A stretch of DNA of 64,000 bases from the NCBI GenBank assembly GCA_019828565.1, contig JAHDYR010000016.1, positions 124,001 through 188,000 of the forward strand, given 5' to 3'. The stretch is from Carpediemonas membranifera. Lineage: Eukaryota > Fornicata. Position numbers and translations under genes: made by a program. Under the pieces are notes generated by a model, which was not told the DNA's origin, did not search any database, and worked only from the letters and a program-made list of their open reading frames with translations. Shown here piece after piece: positions 17,908 to 28,293 of this stretch (position 1 is its first letter; every line of letters begins with the position of its first letter).

Positions 17908-20584
17908 TTACTCGGCGATGCCCATCATAGCCTGATAGTCCCCAAGGGTCGGCTTGCTGCGGCCCTCGGACACAGGTACAGGCTGGACGTGCCAGATATC
18001 GCGGGCATAGTCGCGGATGGACCGGTCGGAGCTGAAGAACCCGTTCCTGGCGATGCTGTGGAGGCACATGCGGTGCCACGACAACTGGTCAGCATATGCC
18101 TCGTCGATCTCACGACGGGCGCGGAGATAGTCCTCGAAGTCGTTGTTGAGCAGGTAGTAGTCGCTGCCGCGGAGGTCGTTGATGATGGGGAGCAGGTCAC
18201 GGGACTGCATGCCGAAAGCACCGGCCTCGAGGTCGAGTAGGATCTCGTTAATCTTCGAGTTGACCTTGGCGCCGTCGTGGTTTGCCGCACGGGCGTCGGC
18301 GACCTTGTCCTCGGTGAGGCCGAAGATGAACATGTGCTCGTGGCCGATGCACTCGCGGATCTCGATGTTGGCGCCGTCCATAGTGCCGATGATGAGAGCG
18401 CCGTTGACGGCGAACTTCATGTTGCCAGTGCCGCTGGGTAAGATTGGGATAAAAGGGTACTAACGAGGCTTCCATACCGGCTGTAGAGATCTGCTCGGAG
18501 ACATCGCAGCCCGGGATAATGGTCTCAGCGCTGGACACGTTGTACGAGGGGATGAATACGACCTTGAGCTTGTCCTCGATGGACTCGTCGGCATTGATCA
18601 CCTCGGCGACGGAGTTGATCAGCTTGATGATGAGCTTGGCCTTCTCATAGCCGGGGGCCGCCTTGCCGCCAAAGATGGAGACGCGGGGCATGACATGCTC
18701 GATCGACTCGCCACGGTGGACCATCGTCTTCAGCTCCTTGTACTTGTGGATCACTGCCAGGACGTTGAGCAGCTGGCGCTTGTACTCATGGATGCGCTTG
18801 ACCTGGATGTCGAAGATGGCCTCGGTGCTCACCTCGATGCCCGTCTTCTTCAGGATGAGAGCGGCGAGGCGCTCCTTGTTGGCACGCTTAATGTCAGCGA
18901 TTTGGGAGATGAAGTCGTCTTCGTCGGCGTGGTCGAGCAGGCGGGGCATGTATTTCTCGGGCTCCATGACCCACTGGGCCTCGCTGGTGACGACACCGTC
19001 GTTGACGAGGGTCTCCGTGATGAGGCTGGTCAGCTCAGGGTTTGCCTGACGCAGCCAGCGGCGGAACGTAACGCCGTTAGTCTTGTTCTGGAACTTCTCG
19101 GGCCACAGCTTGGCGAACGAGGCGAAGGTCTGCTTGCGGATGATCTCAGAGTGGATTGCGGCGACACCGTTGACGGCGAAGGAGCCGACAATGGCGAGGT
19201 TGGCCATGTGGATGTTGCCGTCCTTGACGATACGCATGGCGTGAACGTCGTCGTTGTTGTGCAGCTTCTCGTAGGCCATCTCGCAGAACCTGCGGTCGAT
19301 CTCGCAGATGATGTCGTGGTGGCGGGGCAGCATGTGCTGGATCATATGGACGGGCCACTTCTCGAGAGCCTCCGGCAGCACAGTGTGGTTGGTGTAGGCG
19401 AACGTCTTGATAACCACGCTCCAGGCGTCTTCCCACTCGAAGCCGTGCTCGTCGATGAGCAGGCGCATGAGCTCGGCGACGGCGAGAGTCGGATGAGTGT
19501 CGTTGAGCTGGATCGTGTAGTACTCATGGAAGCGGGACAGCGGCGCCTTGGTCGACCGGAAGCGGTTGATCATGTCCTGGAGGGAGGCCGACGTGAAGAA
19601 GTACTGCTGCTTCAGGCGGAGGCGGCGGCCGACATCAGTGCCGTCGTTGGGGTAAAGCACGGACGTGATGTTCTCGGTCTCCAGCTTGTCACGGACGGCG
19701 TTGAGGTAGTCACCGTGGTTGTGCGAGAAGAAGTCGAACTCGGTGCAGGGCCGGGCGGCCCACAGGCGGATGTTGAGGACGTTCTTCGTGCTGTAGCCGG
19801 GGCATAGCGTGTCGTAGGCGACGGCGCGGACGGGCATGTAATTCTCCCACTTGTAGACAGTGCGGGCAAGCTTCGAGTCGTAGTACGCTGTGGAGTTGCC
19901 GAACAGCTTGACCTCCCACTGGACATCATTGCGTTCGAGCTCGTGGGGGTTGCCGCGGGTCAGCCAGTATTCGGGCGTCTCAACCTGGTAGCCGTCCTTG
20001 ATGTCCTGCTTGAACATGCCGTATTGGTAGCGGAGACCGTACCCCCAGACAGGCAGTGACAGCGACGCGCAGGAGTCGACATAGCAGGCAGCGAGGCGGC
20101 CAAGACCACCATTGCCAAGGGCAGCATCCATCTCCTCCTCCTCGAGATCCTCGAGTTCGCCACCGAGACCCTGAACGGCGTTAGCGTAGGCTCCACGCTG
20201 ATCGTCCGATAGCATGCCGTTGGTCAGGGCACGACCCATGAGCCACTCCAGAGAGAGGTAGGACACCTGCTTGGTGCCGCGAGCGATGAACTCCTCCTGC
20301 GTGCGGTTCCAGCGATTAAGCAGGGAGGAACGGAGGGTCAGGGCAGTTGCCTGATAGAGACCGAAGTTGTCCACGGTGGTCTTGGTACGGCCAAGGGAGT
20401 ATTTGACGTGGTTCACAATCTCCGCCTGGAGCTCAGCGGGGCTCTTGTCCTTCTTGTCGTTGAATAGCGTGTGAACGTGGGGATCAAAGGACGCGTAGTC
20501 CTTCACAGACGCCTCCAGGTCGCGGGAAATGAGGGTAGGCGACATATCCTGGACATCTTCGTTATCGATGAGATAATTCGGCAT
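17908..20584 (-). CDS. glycogen phosphorylase
   Basis: PLP-dependent release of glucose 1-phosphate from glycogen. CDS complement(join(17908..18433, 18465..20584)), 881 aa, the usual size. Visible features: WLMGRALTNGML, GNGGLGRLAACY, YTNHTVLPEALEKWPV, KTNGVTFRRWL, QVKRIHEYKRQLLNVL, and across the splice junction QISTAGMEASGTGNMKF, the PLP-lysine motif. The Met in STAGMEAS is typical of plant and bacterial forms (animals have Thr). The 31-nt intron (18434..18464) splits this motif. The stop codon lies inside GAGTAAAT. Two perfect inverted repeats (20604-20618 and 20635-20648) lie within 65 bp upstream of the start. Confidence 0.97.
18434..18464 (-). other. spliceosomal intron, 31 nt (glycogen phosphorylase)
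   Basis: Donor GTTAGT, acceptor TTACCCAG. Removal rebuilds the active-site motif EASGTGNMK. Confidence 0.96.
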
Positions 20585-20924
20585 TTCGTGCTTCTAGCGC
20601 TGAGATTCTGTCAGAATCGCGATTAAACTGCACAGAGTCGATCGACTCGATCGCTTGGGCATCGTAGGTCAATCAGACCTCGGCCGAGGGTCGTCCGCCT
20701 CATTACTTATTTATCGGACGATGAACAAAATTTTTGGGATCTGCCTGCATCATTGAGAATCGGATCTGAAGATATCAAATCGTACATAGCCAACTATCCG
20801 TTCCTCGCCGAAACACCCCACGCCTATAAACCTGCCGATCATCCCTCGGCGCCTTGTGCCTGACCAGTCGGCAGCCTCAACAATAACATATTTAGAGTGA
20901 ATCAAAAGGGTCATCCAATGACCC
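20585..20924. other. intergenic region with two palindromes
   Basis: 340 bp upstream of glycogen phosphorylase. It contains the inverted repeats GATTCTG-T-CAGAATC (20604-20618) and GAGTCGATCGACTC (20635-20648), plus an AAAATTTT stretch near 20727. No gene seen. Confidence 0.55.
20604..20648. promoter_or_regulatory. paired palindromes upstream of glycogen phosphorylase
   Basis: GATTCTG and CAGAATC around one central base, then a perfect 14-bp palindrome GAGTCGATCGACTC 16 bp further on. They sit 20-64 bp upstream of the start codon, where a dimeric transcription factor could bind. Function is inferred. Confidence 0.35.
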
Positions 20925-22835
20925 TCATACCTCTGCCCGAAGCGAACGGTCCAGCTTCCGCCTGTCAGACGGCTCCGAGGCCGAGTTCCGCCGCTGCCCG
21001 TGAAACGCCCGCCCCGGCACGAGTCCTGAACGCTGCTGGCACATGCGCTTGTTCTCCTCGAGATAGGGGAGGAAGGCGGCGGGCTGGCCCTCCGTATGGA
21101 TCTCCTGACCCTCCTTGATCGCCTGTAATCTAGTAACAAATTCACGAATCCCCGACCGCTGAACCAGACGTTGTCTTGACTGGTCAAGGGCGAACTTATT
21201 GCGGTCTGCCCCGATCGCCATGCCCGACCTGAAGATCGACCCAGCTTCGAATTTCAGTCTGGGTGGGCCAGCAGGCTTAGGCTTCTTCTTGGCGAGCTGG
21301 GAGCACCGCGCTGCGATGGCCGCCTCCCTCTCCTCACGCTCCTTAGCCTCCTTCGCCAGCTCCTCCGCTGTCTTCTGCGGGGGCTCTTCGACCGGCTCCC
21401 GACGCTGTGGCGCCCGTCTCCGCGCCACGCCGACACTGACTCCGAATCCGATGAACCCCTTCTCGACCATCATCCGTTCGTAGAACTCGGACCGATCATT
21501 CGGGAAGATCATCTCATAGTTGGTTTGTGGCAGAGTCGCATCTTCCCAGGCCTCAATGCGGGACCGCTCGCCTTCGGTGTTCATTCGCCGCATCGCGTCC
21601 CGATGGGAGTAACCGGGCATCATTCGCTGCTGGAAACGGCGGCGCTCCTCAATCATGTAGCGGGCTTTGTCCTCGGGGGTCACACCCAGAAGCTCAAGGG
21701 TGTCTCTTATCAACGAGTGTTTCAAATCTGAATCCAAGGGGGAGTCGATATTAAACGACGGTGAGTGATTCACCTCAATGAGCCAGGGCGTGTGGGTGGA
21801 GTCCAGCAGGATGTCCATGCCGAGCAGCTCAAAGCACGCGTGACCCGACCGGTCGTTGGGGAGACTCGACCTATACATGTGGGCGAGGGTTGGCTGTATC
21901 GCGACGACGGTCTTGATGAATATATCCTTGATCTGTGCCCAAATCTGATCCACATCCGCTCCTTGGTCTCTAAGGATCTTCCAGACCGCATCTATAGATC
22001 TTTTTGACCCCTCGTCGTCGTGTTCGATGTCCTCATTCGATACGAAGCCCTCCTTGTTCCGTTTGTTCAGGGAGTAGTTTGTGAGATGCATGAATGTGTT
22101 CTTGATGTTATCATCCTTAGGTTCGACGTAGGGCGCCGTGGCGAATCGAGCCATGCCCTTCTTATAAATAAACATGCGGAGAGGCTCGACCGACGTGACC
22201 AAGAGGTAGATGCGGAGGTCGTACTTGTACCCGTCGATGAGATGCGGGTCTGCGATGTACCGCTGCACCACCTGGGGCTGGCTAGGGTCAATGTCGTTCT
22301 CAGACTTAAACAGGAAGATGCCGTTGCCCTGGCATCCGGCCGTGGGCTTCGAGATGTACACGGGCTTGGCCCCTCTCTTGTGTACGAGGGTCTTGTGCGT
22401 GTTCATGAAGTCGTTGAGGTCGATAGGTAGTGTCCATGATTGAGGGTAAAATGCGTACTCCTCGGGCCATTTCTTCGCAATACGGTTGAGTGACTTCGAA
22501 AGCCCGTCCTTCCTGGAGATCTCTGTCATCCCTACGAAGTGGTTGGCCCGCTGGTACGGCTTGAACTGCAGCAGACGCTCGGGGATGATGGATAGGTCTG
22601 ACCACCAAATGCAGAAGTCCGAGTCCTCACTCACAACACGCCAGCGGCGCTCTTTGCATATGTTGCGAAGGACTTGGTATCGGCATGCGTCCAAGCAGAT
22701 AGTAACAGGCCGTCTCTTCTTCTTCTTAGCTTCTGGCTTCTTCGGCTGCTTTTCGCTTTCAACTTCAACGGTAAACGCCATAACATTGCCTCTATTCTCG
22801 TCTAGCATGGCCTGTTCGACCTCTTCAGCGTTCAT
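20925..22835 (-). CDS. tubulin tyrosine ligase-like protein (TTLL, probable polyglutamylase)
   Basis: Post-translational tubulin modifier of ciliary and cytoplasmic microtubules. 636 aa, start ATG 22835. The TTL ATP-grasp core spans about residues 50-390: DFCIWWSDLSI, FVGMTEISRKDGLSKSL, KPTAGCQGNGIFLF, QRYIADPHLIDGYKYDLRIYL, MHLTNYSLNKRN, and LIEVNHSPSFNIDSPLD (metal and ATP ligands). The arrangement and the following KARYMIEERRRFQQRM helix match the TTLL6/13-like glutamylases. The C-terminal 200 residues are basic and Glu/Lys-rich, possibly microtubule-binding. Dispersed-repeat copy 2 lies just upstream. Confidence 0.93.
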   Translation of the reverse strand: MNAEEVEQAMLDENRGNVMAFTVEVESEKQPKKPEAKKKKRRPVTICLDACRYQVLRNICKERRWRVVSEDSDFCIWWSDLSIIPERLLQFKPYQRANHFVGMTEISRKDGLSKSLNRIAKKWPEEYAFYPQSWTLPIDLNDFMNTHKTLVHKRGAKPVYISKPTAGCQGNGIFLFKSENDIDPSQPQVVQRYIADPHLIDGYKYDLRIYLLVTSVEPLRMFIYKKGMARFATAPYVEPKDDNIKNTFMHLTNYSLNKRNKEGFVSNEDIEHDDEGSKRSIDAVWKILRDQGADVDQIWAQIKDIFIKTVVAIQPTLAHMYRSSLPNDRSGHACFELLGMDILLDSTHTPWLIEVNHSPSFNIDSPLDSDLKHSLIRDTLELLGVTPEDKARYMIEERRRFQQRMMPGYSHRDAMRRMNTEGERSRIEAWEDATLPQTNYEMIFPNDRSEFYERMMVEKGFIGFGVSVGVARRRAPQRREPVEEPPQKTAEELAKEAKEREEREAAIAARCSQLAKKKPKPAGPPRLKFEAGSIFRSGMAIGADRNKFALDQSRQRLVQRSGIREFVTRLQAIKEGQEIHTEGQPAAFLPYLEENKRMCQQRSGLVPGRAFHGQRRNSASEPSDRRKLDRSLRAEV

Positions 22836-22891
22836 TATATGATTTTCGGCCGAATTCTACGTTACCGAAATAAAACTGCACTGCAACGACC

Positions 22892-23026
22892 GTGGCGATA
22901 TGCAGTGTGAGAGTGTGTGCTGGTGTGATACGTGAGTACCGGCCCCCGTTGCGCTGCTGATTGGCTCGACTTTGGCGAGGCTGATTCATTGAGACGAGAC
23001 CAAGGGTCAGGGTGATGGTTATAAAG
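22892..23026 (-). repeat. 135-bp dispersed repeat, copy 2 (inverted relative to copy 1)
   Basis: Near-identical to the reverse complement of 17066-17200. Both copies lie in intergenic DNA within about 60-100 bp upstream of a minus-strand gene (TTLL here, glutathione synthetase there), in opposite orientations. Confidence 0.85.
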
Positions 23027-23118
23027 AAGGTCGCTGCAACGACCACGCAGTGCTGCCGCGGAGTACTACCTGAGGGCAGAAGGCATGCAGGACAAATGCT
23101 TCATTGTAAAGCAAACAT

Positions 23119-24234
23119 TTACACACTCTCCCCGAACGACCGGATGATGCTCCTCTGCTCATCGCTGACGCTCTCAGGGAACTCCACCGTCACGTGCACA
23201 TGGAGGTCCCCCAGCCACGACGGGAACCGTCTGTTGGGCATTCCCTCGCCCTTCACAATGAGCTCCGCCCCGGGGACTGTAACGCCGTCTGCCCCAACCT
23301 TCACCGTCCGCCCGGCCAGGTGGGGCAGCTCCCTCTCGAACCCGACCAGAGCCTCAGTAAGACTGATGGTGAGGTCCGTGTGGAGCTGGTCGCCCCGCCT
23401 TGTCATAAACTCGTGCTCTGGCACTCTGACGACAAGGACGAGGTCCCCGGGTGGCTGTCTCGGGTCGTTAGTGCTCCCCATGCCGGGGAAACGGAGCTTC
23501 TCGCCGTCGTGGGCACCGGGCTTGACTGAGACGAGGACTTCCTCCGTCGACCTGACGACACCGTGGCCCCCACACTCGGAGCAGGCCTTCTTCACCACCT
23601 GCCCCCTACCCCCGCACTCACCGCACACCGTCTGGACCTGCTGCATGATCCCGGGGCCGAGCTGACGCACCTCGACACGTCTACCGGTGCCGTTGCAGTG
23701 GGAGCACTTGTGGATGTGCTTGGAGGACTTGGCACCGGTGCCATGACAGGCGGGGCACTGACCCTGGTGGTCGATGTTGACAGTCGAGCTCAGACCAGTG
23801 AACGCGGCATCTAAGTTTGGGAGAGTGATCTCCTTGACGGTCTCCTGCTGCGTGTTCTGCTTACGGCCACCGAATAGCTGGGAGAAAATGTCTGTACCCT
23901 CACCGCGGAGGCCCTTGGGACCTTGGGTGTCGTAAATGTGCTTCTTCTCGGGGTCGCTCAGGGTTTCGTATGCGGCAGAGATCTCCATGAAGTTCCTCTG
24001 GGCCTCGGTGTCACCAGGGTTCCTATCAGGGTGGAACATAAAGCTCATACGCCTGTAGATCTTCTTCAGCTCCGGGCTATTGTAGGGGATGTCGTGGGGG
24101 ACGCCGAGGACGGCATAGTAGTCGTATCCAGGCTCATCGTTCCTCGGTGGCTGGTCCTCGTCGCAATATACTATCCCTAAGAGTATAAGAACACATATGA
24201 GAAGGAACAAGGCCTTGGGAGGCGACATTGACAT
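23119..24234 (-). CDS. ER-luminal type I DnaJ co-chaperone (Scj1/ERdj3-like)
   Basis: Hsp70 (BiP) co-chaperone. 371 aa, start ATG 24234 (a second ATG is two codons later). A signal peptide (PKALFLLICVLILLGIVYC) is followed by a J domain with the HPD motif (MFHPDRNPG, near residue 70). A short Gly-containing linker leads to a zinc finger with four CxxCxGxG units (CPACHGTG, CSHCNGTG, CGECGGRG, CSECGGHG) and the substrate-binding beta domains (GDLVLVVRVPEHEFMTRRG, GDLHVHVTVEFP). No retention tetrapeptide is obvious at the C-terminus (GESV). The stop overlaps GTAAATG. Confidence 0.93.
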   Translation of the reverse strand: MSMSPPKALFLLICVLILLGIVYCDEDQPPRNDEPGYDYYAVLGVPHDIPYNSPELKKIYRRMSFMFHPDRNPGDTEAQRNFMEISAAYETLSDPEKKHIYDTQGPKGLRGEGTDIFSQLFGGRKQNTQQETVKEITLPNLDAAFTGLSSTVNIDHQGQCPACHGTGAKSSKHIHKCSHCNGTGRRVEVRQLGPGIMQQVQTVCGECGGRGQVVKKACSECGGHGVVRSTEEVLVSVKPGAHDGEKLRFPGMGSTNDPRQPPGDLVLVVRVPEHEFMTRRGDQLHTDLTISLTEALVGFERELPHLAGRTVKVGADGVTVPGAELIVKGEGMPNRRFPSWLGDLHVHVTVEFPESVSDEQRSIIRSFGESV

Positions 24235-24452
24235 CGGTCGGTGATGATGGCGTGGCGATCGATCCGATGATACATACCATCACATAAATGTTAAACGGGC
24301 ACAGCAAAGGCTGTAGACAAGGGCGGGGTTGATCATAGTCATGGAGCGACACTTACTCCCGATATGACCAGAATAGCTCGCCTGGATAGCATTTCTGTTG
24401 GGCTGACACCCAACCCAAGGAATATTTAAGGACTATTTAAAGCTACTGTACA

Positions 24453-26384
24453 TCACTCGTTATTCCCGCTCTCCTCGTACACGACGCCCTCCACGGCCTC
24501 CAATCGGGACATCACCATCTTAAGCATACGCCGCAGCTCGGTGTTCTCCATCTTCGCCTCCTGCGCCATGGTCAGCGCCTCCTCCAGCGTCCTCCCCCGC
24601 TGCCACTCGCGGTACCGGCGCCATGCCCGCTGCACCACTGCCGCGGCCCGACTCCTCGTCCTCTCCTCCAACGCCGCCAGCCGCCGCTTCTGCCTCATCG
24701 TCCCGAGGATCTGGCTGGTCAGCCGGCGGACTCTGATCCGGCGCCAGTGCCTCTGGATGGTGAGTGCGGCCCTGTCCTGCATGAGTGAGTACATGGGCAC
24801 GACGACGGTGTTCAGATCGTTCATCATTTGTATCATCTCCGCAAACTGCCCGGCGTCGATGCCGTGGTGCGGGCCCTCGAGCTCTGCGGGGAGTGGGGCA
24901 AGCGTGTCCTCCTCCTCCTGGCCAAGCTCTGGGCGATCTGGCCGGGTGGGGGTGACTGGGACCCCCCTCATCGCCCAATCGCCCTGCCGACGACCCCGTG
25001 ACATGAGCTTGGGCGGGGACAGCCCGGCGTCTGTGTAGAACCCGTCGCGGAGCCTGATGGCCTGCATGCGCCGCCAGTAGCACTGGATCACGGTGGCAGC
25101 ATGACGACGCCGCTCCCGCTGCTGCATGGCCCAGTACCGACCCAGCCGCATTATCGAGTTGACGTCGGTTCTCATGTGGTGAATGGCCTCGATTATAACA
25201 CTAAACTGCGTTTTGATTGCATCAAAATCATGGTCCGGCATGGCTTGGATCTGCTGCGAGGGGGCTACGGCAGGGGTGCCCTGGGCGATCTGTCTCTGCC
25301 GCGAGGGCGGGGCGTACTGGGTCCTCTCCTGCTGTGTCACACTGTACGGCATGAACTGACCCTCTCTCTCCCGCTCGACGTGCCGTTCCGGTGCATGTCG
25401 CTCCACCGGCGAGTGTTGGACAGCTCTCCGACCTGGCCTGGTGTCCGTGAACTCCTGTGTCAAGCCCCTGCTCGGGGAAGTGTCCAGGGCCCGCTTGGAC
25501 ATAGGCGGGGACGATGCGGGCTCCAGGAACTGCTGCGGTATGGCAGCCCGGCGGACGGGCTCCCTGGTTTGGGTGGGGTGAGGCGACCGGGCCAGCTGCT
25601 TCCTGGGGCTGAACGCCTTAGAGGCCTCGATCGCCATGGTTCCCCGCAGTGGGCACGTTACCTGCAGATAGTCGACGAGCTCTGCAGCCCGATCGCCGAG
25701 CATGCTCTCCATGGGGGCCGCCTGGGAGAATAGCGTTGTAGCCTGCTCCACCTCCTCGGTGGTCAGCTCGTCGTCATCAAGCACGGTTAGTGTGGGTAGC
25801 AGGAATATCATCAGCGGCCGATAGTCAATGCCCAAGTCGTGGCAGCTCTGGTCCAGTGCCGGGCAGCGCACAGAGAGCGTCCGGATGGGCGGTGCCTTGT
25901 CTGTTAGATGAGCCGAGAAGTATGCAAGCTGACTGATGTGCGTGATACGGTTGTCGTTGAGTCTGAGTACTTCGAGGCGCTTCTCGGGGAGGTTGCCGAG
26001 GAGCGAGAAGTCGCTGATGCGGTTGTGTGAGAGGTTCAGGGTCACTAGGTTATGGATCGTAGTCAGATCTGGGATGATCTCCAGCTGGTTGTGCGAAAGA
26101 TCGAGCGTTGACAGGTGGGTGAGCGAAGGGAATTGGATACCCTTCAGAACATTGTACGAGACAGTGAGCGTCTTCAAGTTGCGGAATGGCAGGTCATCCT
26201 CTCGGATTTCGGCTAGTGCGTTGCCTGAGAGGATCACAGAGAGCACCTTGTCCGCCTTCTGGTAATCCATGCGGGGAACCTCAGTAAGCTTGCTGTCACT
26301 GAGATCAATGATGTCGGAGCTATCCTTGCCGTCATCAATTGGATCCTCGGTGCCTTCCTGCTTCTTCTTTTTTCCGAAGGCCAT
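24453..26384 (-). CDS. leucine-rich repeat protein with IQ motifs (CEP97-like)
   Basis: 643 aa from the ATG at 26384 (MAFGKKKKQE). Residues 25-210 contain about six SDS22-type LRRs (LKTLTVSYNVLKGI, LSTLDLSHNQLEIIPDL, LVTLNLSHNRISDFSLL, LEVLRLNDNRITHI) and an LRR cap (FLLPTLTVLDDDELTTEE). A long Pro/Arg/Gln-rich linker follows. The C-terminal third has three IQ-type calmodulin-binding motifs (AATVIQCYWRRMQAI, ALTIQRHWRRIRVRR, AAAVVQRAWRRYREW) and a final coiled coil. This architecture occurs in centriolar and ciliary proteins such as CEP97 and LRRIQ members. The exact orthologue is not certain. An upstream CCCGAATTTCGG element may be its promoter. Confidence 0.8.
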   Translation of the reverse strand: MAFGKKKKQEGTEDPIDDGKDSSDIIDLSDSKLTEVPRMDYQKADKVLSVILSGNALAEIREDDLPFRNLKTLTVSYNVLKGIQFPSLTHLSTLDLSHNQLEIIPDLTTIHNLVTLNLSHNRISDFSLLGNLPEKRLEVLRLNDNRITHISQLAYFSAHLTDKAPPIRTLSVRCPALDQSCHDLGIDYRPLMIFLLPTLTVLDDDELTTEEVEQATTLFSQAAPMESMLGDRAAELVDYLQVTCPLRGTMAIEASKAFSPRKQLARSPHPTQTREPVRRAAIPQQFLEPASSPPMSKRALDTSPSRGLTQEFTDTRPGRRAVQHSPVERHAPERHVEREREGQFMPYSVTQQERTQYAPPSRQRQIAQGTPAVAPSQQIQAMPDHDFDAIKTQFSVIIEAIHHMRTDVNSIMRLGRYWAMQQRERRRHAATVIQCYWRRMQAIRLRDGFYTDAGLSPPKLMSRGRRQGDWAMRGVPVTPTRPDRPELGQEEEDTLAPLPAELEGPHHGIDAGQFAEMIQMMNDLNTVVVPMYSLMQDRAALTIQRHWRRIRVRRLTSQILGTMRQKRRLAALEERTRSRAAAVVQRAWRRYREWQRGRTLEEALTMAQEAKMENTELRRMLKMVMSRLEAVEGVVYEESGNNE

Positions 26385-26510
26385 TATGGCTTGGCGTATT
26401 TCGTATAGCGAATCACCGAAATTCGGGAACGAGCGTTTGCTTGGCCGTACAAGCCAGGCAACCCGACGATGGACAATACTCACTACCAGCCATCCAACGA
26501 AGAGTACTAT

Positions 26511-28189
26511 TTACAATGCGGTGTCGCGCCTCGCCCCATTCTTCAGGACCCGACTCAGCAGCACCACGCCCAGGACGCCGCTCCACACCGCAGCGTTGCC
26601 CCACGTGACCCGCACCCCAGACGCCCACAGCCTTAGCCTCTGCCATGCCCACAGCAGCAGTGTGTCGGGATCATGAGCATACATTTTGTCTACGAGCTTG
26701 GTAGCGGCCTCGGGGTCTCTGTGGCCCGGACTCTGGCGGAGTGCGGCTAGGTGGTAGCTGGCCTCGCTGCCTACCACGCCCTCCGAGTCTGCCGCATCAG
26801 TGAGTATGTCCACGGCGGAGCTGAACAGCCGGTCCTGGTCGAGCCCGAGGACCCTGCTGGCGACGTCGGGGTGGGTCAGATAGATGGACGAGACATGCAC
26901 GGCGGCCCTGGAGTGGGCGGGGAAGGCCGAGTACTGCATGAGCCGGAGTCTGAGTGAGAGTTCGATGGGGTCTGCCTCGACCAGACCGGGGCGGGTGGCG
27001 AGGAGCGACTCCACGTTGTCGATGGCCACCTCACCCCCGGTAAAGGCAGCCTGGAGATAGTCCAGCAGTGCATGCGCCGGCCGGTCCTTGAGGTAGTGGA
27101 CGAAGGCGCCGTTCTCAACTTCACGGAGGACGCTAAACTGCGCGGCCTTGAAGAGGATGAGGGATGCGGCCCTGCACTCGCCGGTCCACTCCAGGATGGC
27201 GTCGGCGTACTCCCTTGTCGCCCATGCATGGTGGAAGGAGAAGGCGACGTCGAAGTGCCGCCTGGATTGCTCAGTCAGGCCCACCTCCTTGAAGAGCAGG
27301 GCCAGCTGGAACCATGCGTCGAGCTGCTGGCTGTCACGGGCCGCCTCGAGGAGGTCCTGCGCCATCGTCAGGTTCTTGGCGACGTGCACGCCGGTGCGAT
27401 AACACATGCCGAGTCCATTAAGGCCCACGGGGTCGAACACATCGGCAGACTCCTTGTAGAGGGCATAAGCGGTGGCGTTGCTCTTCTTGATGCCCGGAGC
27501 TCCCCGCAGATGCATATTACCCAACAGACCGGCCGCAGCGGAGTCCCCATGCCTGTATGCCCTGGTGATGTACTCCACGCCTGCCTCCTCGTCTGCCTCC
27601 ACCACATAGCCGCCCCGCAGGATGAACAGGCCATAGTCGAGCATTGCGTTCTCATCGCCCGCGTCAGCTTGCAGTTTAAGGCGATGTGCGTACTTGACTT
27701 CCGAGGACGCCGAGTCGCTCCTGCTAATGTGGGGCGAGCTAGCGGTCTCGATGAAGCGGATGCCGCCAGATAATGTGGTGAGGAAGTCGTCTACGGCCTC
27801 CCGAACGTAGCCGAGGGTCTCCATGCAGCTCCCGTCGTCGTCAGCACGGTTCATCGCCTGGTATGCGATGGCAAGGGAGGCGTTGTTGTTGCCGCCCCTG
27901 TGGGCAAAACCGAGGTTGAGCTGTGTGAGCTGGAAGTGGGAATATTACGAACATATGATGCAATATCGCTCTGTTCTACGCCTAATCCGAGCTTATAGAA
28001 CATCCCCTGGTAGAACTGGCATACAGGATCGCCCTGCTTGGCGCTATTTGAAACAAAATCATAAAACCGGGGCGAGAAATTGCCATCCTCCGATAATAAT
28101 CTCGCAACACCCTCATAGCATCCTGTAACATTGCATAATACCACGTTAAACGCCAATGCGATCACCAAGAGTAACTTCAAGCACGTCAT
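26511..28189 (-). CDS. Sel1-repeat ER membrane protein (HRD3/SEL1L-like)
   Basis: Probable ER-associated degradation scaffold. CDS complement(join(26511..27920, 27953..28189)), 548 aa. A signal peptide (CLKLLLVIALAFNVVLC) opens the protein. Sel1 repeats follow, for example FYQGMFYKLGLGVEQSDIAS, LNLGFAHRGGNNNASLAIAY, GLFILRGGYVVEADEEAG and GLGMCYRTGVHVAKNLTMA. A single membrane helix sits near the C-terminus (NAAVWSGVLGVVLLSRVL) with a short basic tail. Luminal Sel1 repeats plus one C-terminal helix is the HRD3/SEL1L topology. A 32-nt intron separates the signal-peptide exon from the rest. The stop overlaps TTGTAAATA. Which E3 it serves is not shown here. Confidence 0.82.
27921..27952 (-). other. 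spliceosomal intron, 32 nt (HRD3-like)
   Basis: Donor GTTCGT, acceptor GCTCACACAG; phase 0. It joins the signal-peptide exon to the Sel1 unit beginning LNLGFAHRGG. Confidence 0.93.
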
Positions 28190-28278
28190 CGATGGCTGAC
28201 AATTGATCGGCGTCTGATTACTGAAGTTCCAAGCCCAGCAACACGGATGTTTGTCACCATCCTCAGTAAATCTGCCGC

Positions 28279-28292
28279 ATTTACCTATTTAC
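28279..28292 (-). terminator. double GTAAAT poly(A)-like signal
   Basis: GTAAAT occurs twice, separated by two bases, starting two bases after the TGA stop of the RFC gene. Inferred 3'-end signal. Confidence 0.45.
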
Positions 28293-28293
28293 A

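Noticed and set aside
18695-19807. 370-codon frame antisense to glycogen phosphorylase
   Set aside because: Entirely inside a conserved enzyme gene; composition again Val/Asp/Leu/Gly-rich.
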